Shown piece after piece: positions 40,768-48,705 of a stretch of DNA of 48,705 bases. The notes below the pieces were generated by a model, which saw only the letters and a program-made list of their open reading frames with translations, did not search any database and was not told the origin of the DNA. This DNA is from Amycolatopsis acidicola. Its GTDB lineage: Bacteria > Actinomycetota > Actinomycetes > Mycobacteriales > Pseudonocardiaceae. Position numbers and translations under genes: made by a program. Each line of letters starts with the position of its first letter. Position 1 is the first letter of the stretch. Location of the stretch: NCBI RefSeq assembly GCF_007713735.2, contig NZ_VMNW02000070.1, positions 1 to 48,705 of the forward strand, read 5' to 3'.

Positions 40768-41805
40768 TCAACCGCGGACCGCGGCCAGGATCCGTTCCCG
40801 TACGTCCGGGCGGGGCCAGCCGGCCAGGATCATCGTCGTCACGCAGGTCGGGCGCCACCGGCGTTCGATGTCCTCGCAGATCTTGTCCGCGGGGCCCACC
40901 AACGCGACGTCTTCCACCATCTCCAGCGGGATCGCCGCGGCCGCGTCCTCCTTGCGCCCGGCCAGGTACAGCTCCTGCACCTTCGCGCACACGTCGGCCC
41001 AGCCCATCCGGGCGAACACGTTCCCGTGGAAGTTCACGTCCTTCGCGCCCATCCCGCCCACGTACAACGCGATGAGCGGCCGCAACCGGGCGGCGGCTTT
41101 TTCGACGTCGTCATTTTCGACGAGCGGAACAACGGCCGCCACCTCGAAGTCCTGAGCCGTGCGGCGCGCGCTGGGGCGCGAGAAGCCCTCGTTCAGCGCG
41201 TCGCGGTAGAACGCGTCGCTCTTGGGGGAGAACCACAACGGGATCCAGCCGTCGGCGATTTCGCCGGCCAGCGCGACGTTCTTCGGTCCCTCCGCGCCCA
41301 GCATCACCGGGATGTCCTCGCGCAGCGGGTGCACGGTCGAGCGCAACGGCTTGCCGAGCCCGGCACCGCCGTTGTGCGGCAGCTGATAATGCCTGCCCTC
41401 GAACCGGACCGGCTGCTCCCGCGCCCACACCGTGCGCATGATTTCGACGTACTCGCGCGTGCGCTCCAGCGGACGCGGATACGGCTGCCCGTACCAGCCC
41501 TCGACGACCTGCGGTCCCGAAGCGCCGATGCCGAGCAGGAACCGCCCGCCGCTGAGGTGGTCCAGGGTCAGGGCCGCCATCGCCATCGCCGTCGGCGTGC
41601 GCGCGGACATCTGGCACACCGACGTCCCCAGCTGCATCTTCGACGTCCGGGAACCCCACCACGCCAGCGGCGTCAGCGCGTCGGAACCGTACGCTTCCGC
41701 GGTCCAGAAGCTGTCCACGCCGAGCGCTTCGGCCTCCGCGAGCCGCCGTTCGATGTTCGCCGGCGGCCCGGAACTCCAATAGCCGACGGAAAAACCTGCC
41801 TTCAC
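40768..41805 (-). CDS. LLM-class F420-dependent oxidoreductase
   Basis: 345-residue luciferase-like barrel protein: SFWTAEAYGSDALTPLAWWG, a GTSVCQMSARTPTAMAM strand, LDHLSGGRFLLGIGASGPQVVEGWYG and LGAEGPKNVALAGEIADGW. This is the F420-using subgroup common in mycobacteria and relatives; related genes lie in lipid and steroid clusters. GTG start overlaps the molybdoenzyme stop, so it is the last gene of the - operon. Substrate unknown. Confidence 0.9.
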   Translation of the reverse strand: MKAGFSVGYWSSGPPANIERRLAEAEALGVDSFWTAEAYGSDALTPLAWWGSRTSKMQLGTSVCQMSARTPTAMAMAALTLDHLSGGRFLLGIGASGPQVVEGWYGQPYPRPLERTREYVEIMRTVWAREQPVRFEGRHYQLPHNGGAGLGKPLRSTVHPLREDIPVMLGAEGPKNVALAGEIADGWIPLWFSPKSDAFYRDALNEGFSRPSARRTAQDFEVAAVVPLVENDDVEKAAARLRPLIALYVGGMGAKDVNFHGNVFARMGWADVCAKVQELYLAGRKEDAAAAIPLEMVEDVALVGPADKICEDIERRWRPTCVTTMILAGWPRPDVRERILAAVRG

Positions 41806-44018
41806 CTCGTTGCTACCTCCGGCTCCAGGCTGACGGGCACGCCGTTCAGCACGGCGTTGCCCGACAGCACGTCCACAATGCTCTCGTCGGTGAGGGCGTT
41901 CGCGTTGACGCCTTCGGCCCGGGCCGCGACACCCAGCCGCCCGTTCGAACTCCGCTGACCCCAGCCGTGCGGCAGGCTCACCACGCCCGGCCGGATGTCC
42001 AGCGTCGTCTCGACGTCCACCGTGACCGCGCCCTTGCCCGAGGCCACCCGCACGCGGTCGCCCGTAGCGACGCCGAGACGATCGGCGTCGGTTTCATTGA
42101 CGAGCAGCGTGCACCGCTGCGGGCCGCTGACGAGGTTGGGCACGTTGTGCATCCAGCTGTTGTTCGACCGCAGCGTGCGCCGCCCGATCAACACGAAACC
42201 CGTGCGGTCGCCGCGAAGTCCGGCCGCCAGGGAGGCGACCTCGTCGCGCACCGCGTCCGGGCACAGGTCGATCTTCCCGTCGGCTTCGGGCAGTACCTCG
42301 GCCAGCCGCGGCCGCATCTCGCCGCGGTCGATCCCTTCCGGATGGTCCAAAAGGGACTGCAGCGTGAGTCCTTCAGGGTCCGCGCCGAACCCGTCGCCGA
42401 ACGGGCCGAGCCGGAGCATCGCCTCGAAATACCGTTCCAGCGGCGAAGAACCGTTCAACTGCGCCCGCAGCTCGGCGGGGTCGCGCCCCAGCACCGGCGA
42501 ACCGGCCGACTTCACGGATTTGCCCAGCACCGTCGTCACGAGCGACTCGCTCAGCGCGCTCGTGTCGCCGTCCTGCCCGCTCAGCAGCAACGACAGCCGC
42601 GCGAGGATCTCGTCCTCACCCGGCTGGCCGGGCGCGAGATCGACCACCGGCGGCGAATAGCGCACCACCGCGCGGACGAAGAAACTCGACAACGCCCAGT
42701 CGTAGTGCCCGGACTGCAGCACCCTCGGTGGCGGCAGGATCACGTCCGCGTGCCGGGTGGTCTCGTTGACGTACGGATCGATGCTGACCATGAAATCCAG
42801 GCCCGGCAACAGTTCCCCGATGCGCACCCCGTTCGGCGCGGACACCACCGGGTTGCCCGCGATGGTCAGCAGCGCGCGGATCCGGCCCTCGCCGGGCGTC
42901 TCGATCTCGTCGGCGAGCGTGGCCACCGGGAACTCGCCGAACACCTCGGGCAGCTCACGCACCCGGCTGTGCCAGCGCCCCATCCGGAACGGCTGCTCAC
43001 GCAGGTACGCGGCGCGCGTCGGGCTCACCGGGAACAGCAGGCCGCCGGGGCGATCCACGTTGCCGGTCAAGAGATTCAGCACCTGGATGAGCCAGTTCGT
43101 CACGGTCCCGTACGACGTGGCGCAGGTACCCATCCGGCCGTAAACCGCGGCCCCTTGCGCCGCCGCGAGCTCCCTCGCCGTGGCCCGGATGTCCGCCGCC
43201 GCGATGCCGCAGACGTCCGCCACGGCCTCCGGGGCGAACACGGCGGCCAGCTCACGGACGTCCGCGAGCCCGGTCAGCCGATCGCCGTGCGGGCCGGGGT
43301 TTTCCAGGTCCTCTTCGAAGATCACGTGCACCAGCGCGAACAGGAAGTACGCGTCGGTGGTCGGGCGGATCGGCAGATGCCGGTCGGCGAGCCGGGCCGT
43401 CCTCGTCCGACGCGGATCGACCACCGTGACGGTGCCGCCGCGCTCCCGGATCGCGTGCAGTCTGCCGCGGAAATCCGGGGCAGTGCACAGGCTTCCGTTC
43501 GACTCCGCCGGGTTCGCGCCCAGGATCAGCAGATGCGAAGTGCGGTCGAGGTCCGGCACCGGGATCGCGGCGGCCGAGCCGTAGACGAGCCCGCACGCGA
43601 CCTGCGTCGGTACCTGGTCGGCGGTGCTGGCGCTGTAGATCTGCTTGGTGCCCAAGGCTTTGATCAGTGGGCGCAGATACGGCGTGACGGCCAGCGAATG
43701 CGCGCTGGGGTTGCCCCGGTACAACGCGAGAGCCCCGGAGCCGTGCGCTTCCCGCACTGCGGCGAACCCGCGCGCGGCCTCCGCGAACGCCTCATCCCAC
43801 GTCGCCTGCACCAGCTCGCCGTCGCGCCGGATCAGCGGTGTCTTCAGGCGGTCCGGGTCGGCGTCCAGCGCGCCGAGGTTCGCGCCCTTCGGGCACAGGT
43901 AACCGCGGCTGAACAGGTCGTTCTCGTGGCCGCGGACATCGACCGCGAAACCGCCCTCCACCTTGAACTCCAGCCCGCACGTCGATTCGCACAACGGGCA
44001 GATCCGGTAGCCGGTCAT
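41802..44018 (-). CDS. Molybdopterin (bis-MGD) oxidoreductase
   Basis: 738-residue member of the DMSO reductase/formate dehydrogenase superfamily. N-terminal 4Fe-4S ligands are C7, C10, C14 and C42 (CPLCESTCG, LCPKG). Mo-cofactor domains follow with ILGANPAESNG, GNVDRPGGLL and a C-terminal molydop_binding domain (about 620-735: LVNETDADRLGVATGDRVRV, LPHGWGQ). No Tat signal, so cytoplasmic. Electron partner is probably FprB, whose stop overlaps its start. It is not classed as formate dehydrogenase: no accessory subunits are present and the Mo-ligand residue is not certain. Confidence 0.88.
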   Translation of the reverse strand: MTGYRICPLCESTCGLEFKVEGGFAVDVRGHENDLFSRGYLCPKGANLGALDADPDRLKTPLIRRDGELVQATWDEAFAEAARGFAAVREAHGSGALALYRGNPSAHSLAVTPYLRPLIKALGTKQIYSASTADQVPTQVACGLVYGSAAAIPVPDLDRTSHLLILGANPAESNGSLCTAPDFRGRLHAIRERGGTVTVVDPRRTRTARLADRHLPIRPTTDAYFLFALVHVIFEEDLENPGPHGDRLTGLADVRELAAVFAPEAVADVCGIAAADIRATARELAAAQGAAVYGRMGTCATSYGTVTNWLIQVLNLLTGNVDRPGGLLFPVSPTRAAYLREQPFRMGRWHSRVRELPEVFGEFPVATLADEIETPGEGRIRALLTIAGNPVVSAPNGVRIGELLPGLDFMVSIDPYVNETTRHADVILPPPRVLQSGHYDWALSSFFVRAVVRYSPPVVDLAPGQPGEDEILARLSLLLSGQDGDTSALSESLVTTVLGKSVKSAGSPVLGRDPAELRAQLNGSSPLERYFEAMLRLGPFGDGFGADPEGLTLQSLLDHPEGIDRGEMRPRLAEVLPEADGKIDLCPDAVRDEVASLAAGLRGDRTGFVLIGRRTLRSNNSWMHNVPNLVSGPQRCTLLVNETDADRLGVATGDRVRVASGKGAVTVDVETTLDIRPGVVSLPHGWGQRSSNGRLGVAARAEGVNANALTDESIVDVLSGNAVLNGVPVSLEPEVATR

Positions 44019-45595
44019 CGCGCGTCACCCGCGGCGGCCAGCTGCTCGGCCGGATCGACCAGCTTCCGGCGTGGCCTGCCCTGGCCCAGTTCCCGTTCGC
44101 GACGGTCGATCGCCTTCCAGCCCGCGAAGCCGATCGCCTCCGGCTGCCGGGAGCGGACCAGCCCGTCGAAATCTTCGACGGATGGCGTCGGCAGCGATCC
44201 CGTCTCGAAGTCCCGCAGCAGTGCGGCAACCGTCTCCTGCGCGCATTGGCGGTTCGTCCCGATGACCCCGGACGGGCCACGCTTGATCCACCCGGTCGCG
44301 TAAACGCCCGGCACCGGAGCGCCGTCGTTTTCGACGACGCGGCCCAGTTCGTTCGGCAGTGTCGCGCTTTTCTCGTCGAACGGCAGCCCCGGCAGAGGAT
44401 TCGCGCGATAACCGATCGAGGTCAGCACCAGGTCGCAGTCCAAGACCTCGCGCTCGCCGGTGTCCCGTGCCCCGCCGGACTCGGTGAGTTCGTTGCGGCC
44501 CAGCAAGACGCCGGTGACCCGGCCGTCACCCAAAATCTCCACCGGCGACGTGAGGAACCGCAACACGATCCGCCGGTTGCCCTCGTGCGGCCGCGCGGCC
44601 AGCTCGCGCACGATCTCCGACTTCAGCCCAGACCCCGTCGCGCCCGCTACGTCCACAACGGACCCGAGCGCCAGCACCTCGGGCGTAGTATACGCGGCCT
44701 GGTCCGATCCTCGCCGCCCGAGCACGACCACCTCTTCGATCCCGCTGTGCGCCAAGGCTTCCAGCGCATGGTCGGCGATGTCGGTGTGCGTGAGGTCGTC
44801 CGTGACCAGGATCCGGGCGACGTCGAGCGCCACATTCCCGTTGCCCACGACGACGGCTCGTTTGCCGGAGAGGTCGAAGCGCGCGTCGCGGAAGTCCGGA
44901 TGGCCGTTGTACCAGGCGACGAACTCCGTCGCCGAGTGCACGCCCGGCAGATCCTCGCCGGGAACCCCGAGCTTGCGGTCGCCCGCCGCGCCGACCGCGT
45001 AGATCACCGCGTGGTGGTGGGCCAGCAGCTCCTCGTGCGTGACGTGCTTGCCGACCTCGACGCCCAGGTGCAGCGTGAACCGCTCCCGCGCCGCCGTGCG
45101 GGTGAACAACCGCGTGACCTGCTTGGTGTGCTGGTGATCCGGCGCGACGCCGAACCGCACCAGCCCCCACGGCGTGAGCAGCCGCTCGACCATCGTGACC
45201 TCGACACCCTTGTGCGCCAGAAGTTCCTCGGCCGCGTAACAAGCCGAAGGACCCGAGCCCACGATCGCCACCCGCAGCGGACCGTCCACGGCGGGAGCCG
45301 GCGCGCGGTCGACGGGGCGTGGCGTGTAGTCGCGATGCGCGGGATCGGTGAAGTACTGGGCGTTGATCTCGGTGTACCGCTCGAAGTCCCCGGTCAGCTC
45401 GTAGTCCGCCTTGATGGCGTCGACCGGGCAGACGTCGACGCACGCGCCGCAGTCGATGCACGTCGCCGGGTCGATGTAGAGCATTTCCGCCGTCGCGTAT
45501 GCGGGCTCGTCCGGACTCGGGTGGATGCAGTTGACCGGGCACACCGACACGCAGGTCGCGTCGTTGCAGCAGGACTGGGTGACGACATGGGGCAC
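44015..45595 (-). CDS. fprB: Ferredoxin-fused ferredoxin/flavodoxin-NADP reductase (FprB type)
   Basis: 526 residues: an N-terminal seven-iron ferredoxin domain (1-75; C9/C10, C15, C19 with VSVCPVNC, and C46, C49, C52, C56 in CIDCGACVDVCP) fused to an adrenodoxin-reductase-like FAD/NADPH module (105-525: VAIVGSGPSACYAAEELL, VVVGNGNVALDVARIL, late TGWIKRGPSGVIGTN). It matches the mycobacterial FprB layout. It moves electrons between NADPH and iron-sulfur partners, here likely the molybdoenzyme or the P450 ferredoxin. GTG start three bases after the synthetase stop. Confidence 0.93.
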   Translation of the reverse strand: MPHVVTQSCCNDATCVSVCPVNCIHPSPDEPAYATAEMLYIDPATCIDCGACVDVCPVDAIKADYELTGDFERYTEINAQYFTDPAHRDYTPRPVDRAPAPAVDGPLRVAIVGSGPSACYAAEELLAHKGVEVTMVERLLTPWGLVRFGVAPDHQHTKQVTRLFTRTAARERFTLHLGVEVGKHVTHEELLAHHHAVIYAVGAAGDRKLGVPGEDLPGVHSATEFVAWYNGHPDFRDARFDLSGKRAVVVGNGNVALDVARILVTDDLTHTDIADHALEALAHSGIEEVVVLGRRGSDQAAYTTPEVLALGSVVDVAGATGSGLKSEIVRELAARPHEGNRRIVLRFLTSPVEILGDGRVTGVLLGRNELTESGGARDTGEREVLDCDLVLTSIGYRANPLPGLPFDEKSATLPNELGRVVENDGAPVPGVYATGWIKRGPSGVIGTNRQCAQETVAALLRDFETGSLPTPSVEDFDGLVRSRQPEAIGFAGWKAIDRRERELGQGRPRRKLVDPAEQLAAAGDAR

Positions 45596-45598
45596 GGT

Positions 45599-47116
45599 TC
45601 AGCGGACCTTGTCGTGCTTGGCGGGGATATCGGTGTACTCGCGGCGGATGGCGACCTTCGCCAACTTGCCGCTGGGCAGCCGCGGGAGGGGCTCGTCGCG
45701 AAAAACGACGTAGCGCGGAACCTTGAAATCGGCCAGCTCGCGGCCACAATGCTCGATGACCGAATGGGGATCGTGTTCCCCGGTGGTCACCAGGATCGCC
45801 GCGGGCGTCTCACCGAACTTCTCGTCCTTGGCGCTGATCACCGCGACCTCCTCGACCCCGGCGAGCCCGCTGATCACCTGCTCGATCTCGACGGGGGAGA
45901 TGTTGATCCCGCCGGAGATGATCAGGTCCTTCATCCGGTCGACGAATTTGAGCCTGCCCTCGTCGTCCAAAACGCCGAGATCGCCGCTGTACAGCCAGCC
46001 GTCGCGCAGCGCCCGCTTGGTGTTCTCCTCGTCCTGCCAGTACCCGGGCGTGACCCCGGGCCCGCGCAGGATGACTTCGCCGGTCTCGCCCGGATCGGCC
46101 GTCGTCCCGTCTGCACGGATCACCTTGAACTCGGTGAAGACCGAACCGGTGCCGCACGTGCCGGGATGCTCGGCCGCGTCCTCGGGCCGGGTGCTCGTCG
46201 CGACTCCACCCACCTCGGTCATGCCGTAGATCTGCCGCAGCGCGACGCCCTTCGCGCCCCACGCCTCGAGCAACGGCACCGGAACCGGGGCGCCGCCGGT
46301 GATCGCGGTCTTGATCGACGACAGGTCGGCTTCCGCGAAGTCCGGAGACTTCGCCATCGCCTCGAAGATCAGCGGAACGCCGAAGATCGCGGTGATCTTG
46401 TGTTTCTGCAGCAGCCGCACCGCCTGCCCGGGATCGAAGCTGCGTTCGACGACGAGCGTGCCGCCCAGCACCGTCGTCGTGCACAGCCCGGTGACCAGGC
46501 CCGGGGTGAACGCCAGCGGCAGCACGAGCAGGCTCCGCGAGCCTGGCCGCAGCCCTTCCTCGGTGAGCGTCAGCTCGAACGCGATGTTCAGCAGGGTCTG
46601 GTTGGTGCAGATGACGCCCTTGGACAACCCGGTGGTGCCGCTGGTGAACAGCACGATGGCGGGGTCCGCGGGGTCGATGTCGACGACGAAGTGATCTTCG
46701 GCGCCGTCCCGCGCCTCGCCGACTTCGGCCAGCGGACGCGCGCCGAGCCCCGGCATCTCCGCCTGGACCGCCGGCAGGGTCTCCAGCCCCGCGTCGTCCG
46801 CGACGACGAGTTTCGCGTCGGCGTCGGTCAGGATCTTCCGCACTTCGGCGGCCACCAGCCGGGGGTTGAGGGGCACCAGCACCGCCCCGGTCTTGAGGAT
46901 GCCGAGCGCGGCGACGCACCACTCCAGGGAGTTGGACCCGAGCAACCCGACCCGGTCACCCGGCCCGACGCCCGCCTCCGCGAGCCGTCGCGCGAAACGA
47001 CTGGTCCACGATTCCAAGGTCGCGTAGGACACGTCGTCTTCCGCGACGACCAGCGCGTCCTGGTCGCCCTTCGTCCGTGCCCACCAACGCAGGGCGGATA
47101 CCACCGAAGCGGCCAT
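45599..47116 (-). CDS. Acyl-CoA synthetase (FadD-like, ANL superfamily)
   Basis: Activates a carboxylic acid to acyl-CoA with ATP. 505 residues: P-loop LFTSGTTGLSKGV, IYGMTEVGG, YSGDLGVLDDEGR and the C-terminal catalytic Lys in PSGKLAKVAI. Length and motifs are normal for medium/long-chain or aryl acid ligases; it lacks features that would name an acid. GGTGAGG precedes the ATG. It follows the aldehyde dehydrogenase by 23 bases and would activate the acid it makes. Confidence 0.92.
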   Translation of the reverse strand: MAASVVSALRWWARTKGDQDALVVAEDDVSYATLESWTSRFARRLAEAGVGPGDRVGLLGSNSLEWCVAALGILKTGAVLVPLNPRLVAAEVRKILTDADAKLVVADDAGLETLPAVQAEMPGLGARPLAEVGEARDGAEDHFVVDIDPADPAIVLFTSGTTGLSKGVICTNQTLLNIAFELTLTEEGLRPGSRSLLVLPLAFTPGLVTGLCTTTVLGGTLVVERSFDPGQAVRLLQKHKITAIFGVPLIFEAMAKSPDFAEADLSSIKTAITGGAPVPVPLLEAWGAKGVALRQIYGMTEVGGVATSTRPEDAAEHPGTCGTGSVFTEFKVIRADGTTADPGETGEVILRGPGVTPGYWQDEENTKRALRDGWLYSGDLGVLDDEGRLKFVDRMKDLIISGGINISPVEIEQVISGLAGVEEVAVISAKDEKFGETPAAILVTTGEHDPHSVIEHCGRELADFKVPRYVVFRDEPLPRLPSGKLAKVAIRREYTDIPAKHDKVR

Positions 47117-47139
47117 GAGTTTTCCTCACCTTCGAGGGA

Positions 47140-48585
47140 TCAAGCGGATTTCACGGTGGTGTAGATGGATTTCAGCGAGAAGTACGGCGCCAGACCCTCC
47201 GGCCCCATCTCGCGTCCGAGGCCGCTGGCCTTCACCCCGCCGAACGGGGCGTTCGTGTCGATGCCATAAGTGTTGACCCCGACGGTGCCGCTTTCCACCT
47301 GGCGGGCGATTTCGCGGCCCTGCTCCTCGTCGGTGGTCCACACGGTGCCGCCGAGCCCGTACTCGCTGTCATTCGCGAGGCGGATCGCGTCGTCGATTCC
47401 GTCGTAGCGGATCACTGACAGTACTGGTCCGAAGATCTCCTCCTGCGCGATGACGGAGGAGTTGTCCACGTCGGCGAACACCGTCGGCTCGACGAACCAG
47501 CCCGTGTCCTGTCCAGCGGGCACGCCGCCACCGGTCGTCAGACGGGCGCCACTGCCCTTGCCCGCCTCGACGTACCCGAGCACGCGATCCCGCTGCGCGC
47601 GGCTGACGAGCGGACCGATCGCGGTCTGCTTGTCCAGCGGATCGCCCACCCGCAGCGCCCGCGCCGTCTCGGTCACGGCTTCGACGATCTCGTCGTAGCG
47701 GGACGCGGGCGCGAGGATGCGGGTGCAGGCGTGACAGGTCTGGCCGTTGTTGACGAACGAGACCTCCGGCAACCCGCGAGTGAACACGTCAAGGTCGACG
47801 TCCGGCAGCACGATCGCCGCCGACTTGCCACCCAGCTCCAGCGTGACGGGGCGCAGCAACTCACCGCACCGGGCCGCGATCGCGCGCCCGGCCGCGGTCG
47901 ACCCGGTGAACGCGATCTTGTCCACGCCGCGGTGGTCGACCAGCGCCTGTCCCGTCTCGCGCCCGCCGGGCACGATGTTGAGCACGCCCGGCGGAAGTTC
48001 GGCCGCCACCGCGGCGTCGGCAAAAGCGACGGCGTCGAGCGCCGCCTCGGGCGACGTCTTCAGCACCACGGTGCAGCCCGCGGCCAACGCGGGGCCGAGC
48101 TTCATCGCGGCGAGTGCCTGCGGGTAGTTCCACGGGACGATCGCGCCGACCACCCCGACCGGCTCGCGCCGGACGAGCGTCTCGCCCGCGAAACCGGGCC
48201 GGGTCTCCTCGCGGCCGTGGTCGCCGACCAGGCCGGCGTAGTAGCCGATGATCGCCGCGGGGGCGAACCCGTTGACCGCGCGGGAAAGCGAGATCGGCAT
48301 CCCGTTCTCGCGGCTCACCAGCGCCGAGGTTTCCCGGCCCTGGGCCTTTAGCGCGTCGGCGAACCGGGCGACGATGGCCGCCCGCTCCTCCGGGGTCGCC
48401 TTGCCCCACGGCCCCTCCAGCGCCCGGCGGGCGGCGGTGACGGCGCTGTCCACGTCCTGGGCCGTCCCGACGCTCGCGGCGCCGAGGGGCTGTTCGGTCG
48501 CCGCCTCGATCACCTCGACGGTCTCGGCGGCCGACGACCCGGTCCACCGCCCGTCGACGAACAGCGTGACTCGCTCGCTACTCAC
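47140..48585 (-). CDS. Aldehyde dehydrogenase, second copy
   Basis: 481 residues with nucleophile C284 (NNGQTCHACTR), base E250 (LELGGKSAA) and N153 (PWNYPQ). C287 is an extra Cys beside the active one. Only distantly like the enzyme at 13600-15102. GTG 48585 is chosen because AAGGAG lies six bases upstream; TTG 48591 abuts that site. Heads the - operon, with the third copy of the shared operator directly before its ribosome site. Confidence 0.92.
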   Translation of the reverse strand: MSSERVTLFVDGRWTGSSAAETVEVIEAATEQPLGAASVGTAQDVDSAVTAARRALEGPWGKATPEERAAIVARFADALKAQGRETSALVSRENGMPISLSRAVNGFAPAAIIGYYAGLVGDHGREETRPGFAGETLVRREPVGVVGAIVPWNYPQALAAMKLGPALAAGCTVVLKTSPEAALDAVAFADAAVAAELPPGVLNIVPGGRETGQALVDHRGVDKIAFTGSTAAGRAIAARCGELLRPVTLELGGKSAAIVLPDVDLDVFTRGLPEVSFVNNGQTCHACTRILAPASRYDEIVEAVTETARALRVGDPLDKQTAIGPLVSRAQRDRVLGYVEAGKGSGARLTTGGGVPAGQDTGWFVEPTVFADVDNSSVIAQEEIFGPVLSVIRYDGIDDAIRLANDSEYGLGGTVWTTDEEQGREIARQVESGTVGVNTYGIDTNAPFGGVKASGLGREMGPEGLAPYFSLKSIYTTVKSA

Positions 48586-48598
48586 AGGCAACTCCTTG

Positions 48599-48615
48599 CT
48601 TAACGCTCGCTAAGT
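48599..48615. promoter_or_regulatory. Shared operator, site 3
   Basis: CTTAACGCTCGCTAAGT matches site 1 at 15 of 16 bases across TTAACGMTCGCTAAGT. It lies just upstream of AAGGAG and the GTG of the aldehyde dehydrogenase, in the leader or start-point region. The remaining bases to 48705 show TAAGGTTATGG as a possible -10 region on the - strand and a G-rich end with nothing recognised. Confidence 0.6.
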
Positions 48616-48705
48616 CCACCATAACCTTACGTCTTTAGATGCGGAAGGTGCTTGGTGGCGGGTGGGCTGGGTTTTGTGGTGGTGCTGGGTTCGTGGGAAC
48701 GGGGG

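Noticed and set aside
40132..41958. Long + open frame of about 600 codons over the repeat array and the LLM gene
   Set aside because: It is produced by the 17-bp array and by antisense of the well-supported LLM gene; the product is a Cys/Arg/Ala-rich string with no domain.
41802..44018. Formate dehydrogenase
   Set aside because: No iron-sulfur or membrane subunits, no Tat signal and no certain Cys/Sec ligand; kept as a general molybdopterin oxidoreductase.
45599..47116. FadD3, the steroid HIP-CoA ligase
   Set aside because: Length is similar, but the middle region (LPLAFTPG) does not resemble the remembered FadD3 pattern, and the ipdAB genes are absent.
44246..47164. 972-codon + open frame antisense to FprB and the acyl-CoA synthetase
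   Set aside because: Both opposite-strand genes have complete catalytic motifs and ribosome sites; the + product is Arg/Gly/Asp/His-rich shadow sequence.

Overview
This 48.7 kb window is high-GC DNA with tight operons, GTGA/ATGA stop-start overlaps and many GTG starts. It carries a complete Mce lipid-import operon, an F420-type (LLM) oxidoreductase, an FprB-type ferredoxin reductase and P450/ferredoxin pairs. Together these point to a mycolate-lineage or Pseudonocardiaceae-type actinobacterium. An Amycolatopsis-like genome is the best guess, by inference only. No rRNA, tRNA, transposase, integrase or CRISPR array was seen.

Region 1 (1-12422, all +) is a two-operon catabolic locus. Operon A (101-5006) encodes a ribose/xylose-type ABC importer (lipoprotein binding protein, permease, single-domain ATPase), a family III CoA-transferase and a two-hotdog MaoC-like protein. 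Operon B (5097-12422) encodes an MHS-family symporter, a second two-hotdog protein, a ThDP-dependent lyase/decarboxylase, a second CoA-transferase, a GntR/UTRA regulator and an FGGY kinase. Both operons begin with TTGACA-N18 promoters carrying near-identical palindromes (ATGTCTAG core) at the start-point region, so the GntR protein probably controls both. The substrate is unknown. The logic suggests a polar hydroxy-acid or sugar-like compound that is imported, activated as a CoA thioester and cleaved by the ThDP enzyme.

Region 2 (12423-18095) starts with a 21-bp degenerate repeat array. Then come a TetR gene (-), a 353-bp divergent control region with two matching operator-like sites, and a + operon: aldehyde dehydrogenase, [3Fe-4S]-type ferredoxin, cytochrome P450, SCP2-like lipid carrier and zinc alcohol dehydrogenase. 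This is a terminal-oxidation module for a hydrophobic substrate.

Region 3 (18153-33232, +) holds an ECF sigma factor, then an Mce transporter operon: two YrbE permeases, an Mkl/MceG-type ATPase inside the operon, six Mce proteins, an MMPL/RND-like membrane protein, a PpiC/SurA-type foldase and three small membrane proteins, the last with a Cys/His knuckle.

Region 4 (33327-48585) holds beta-oxidation genes in three transcription units: a - unit (thiolase, acyl-CoA dehydrogenase, PaaG-like crotonase, SDR), a divergent + unit (nitronate-monooxygenase-like flavoprotein, HSD10-like SDR, quinone oxidoreductase) and a - unit (aldehyde dehydrogenase, acyl-CoA synthetase, FprB, molybdopterin oxidoreductase, LLM oxidoreductase). 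Three copies of one operator (TTARCGMTCGCTMAG core) sit upstream of all three units, so they look like one regulon whose regulator lies outside the window. The convergent gap 40059-40767 holds a 20-bp perfect hairpin and a 35-unit array of a degenerate 17-bp tandem repeat. Regions 2 to 4 read as one supply chain: Mce import, terminal oxidation, CoA activation, beta-oxidation.
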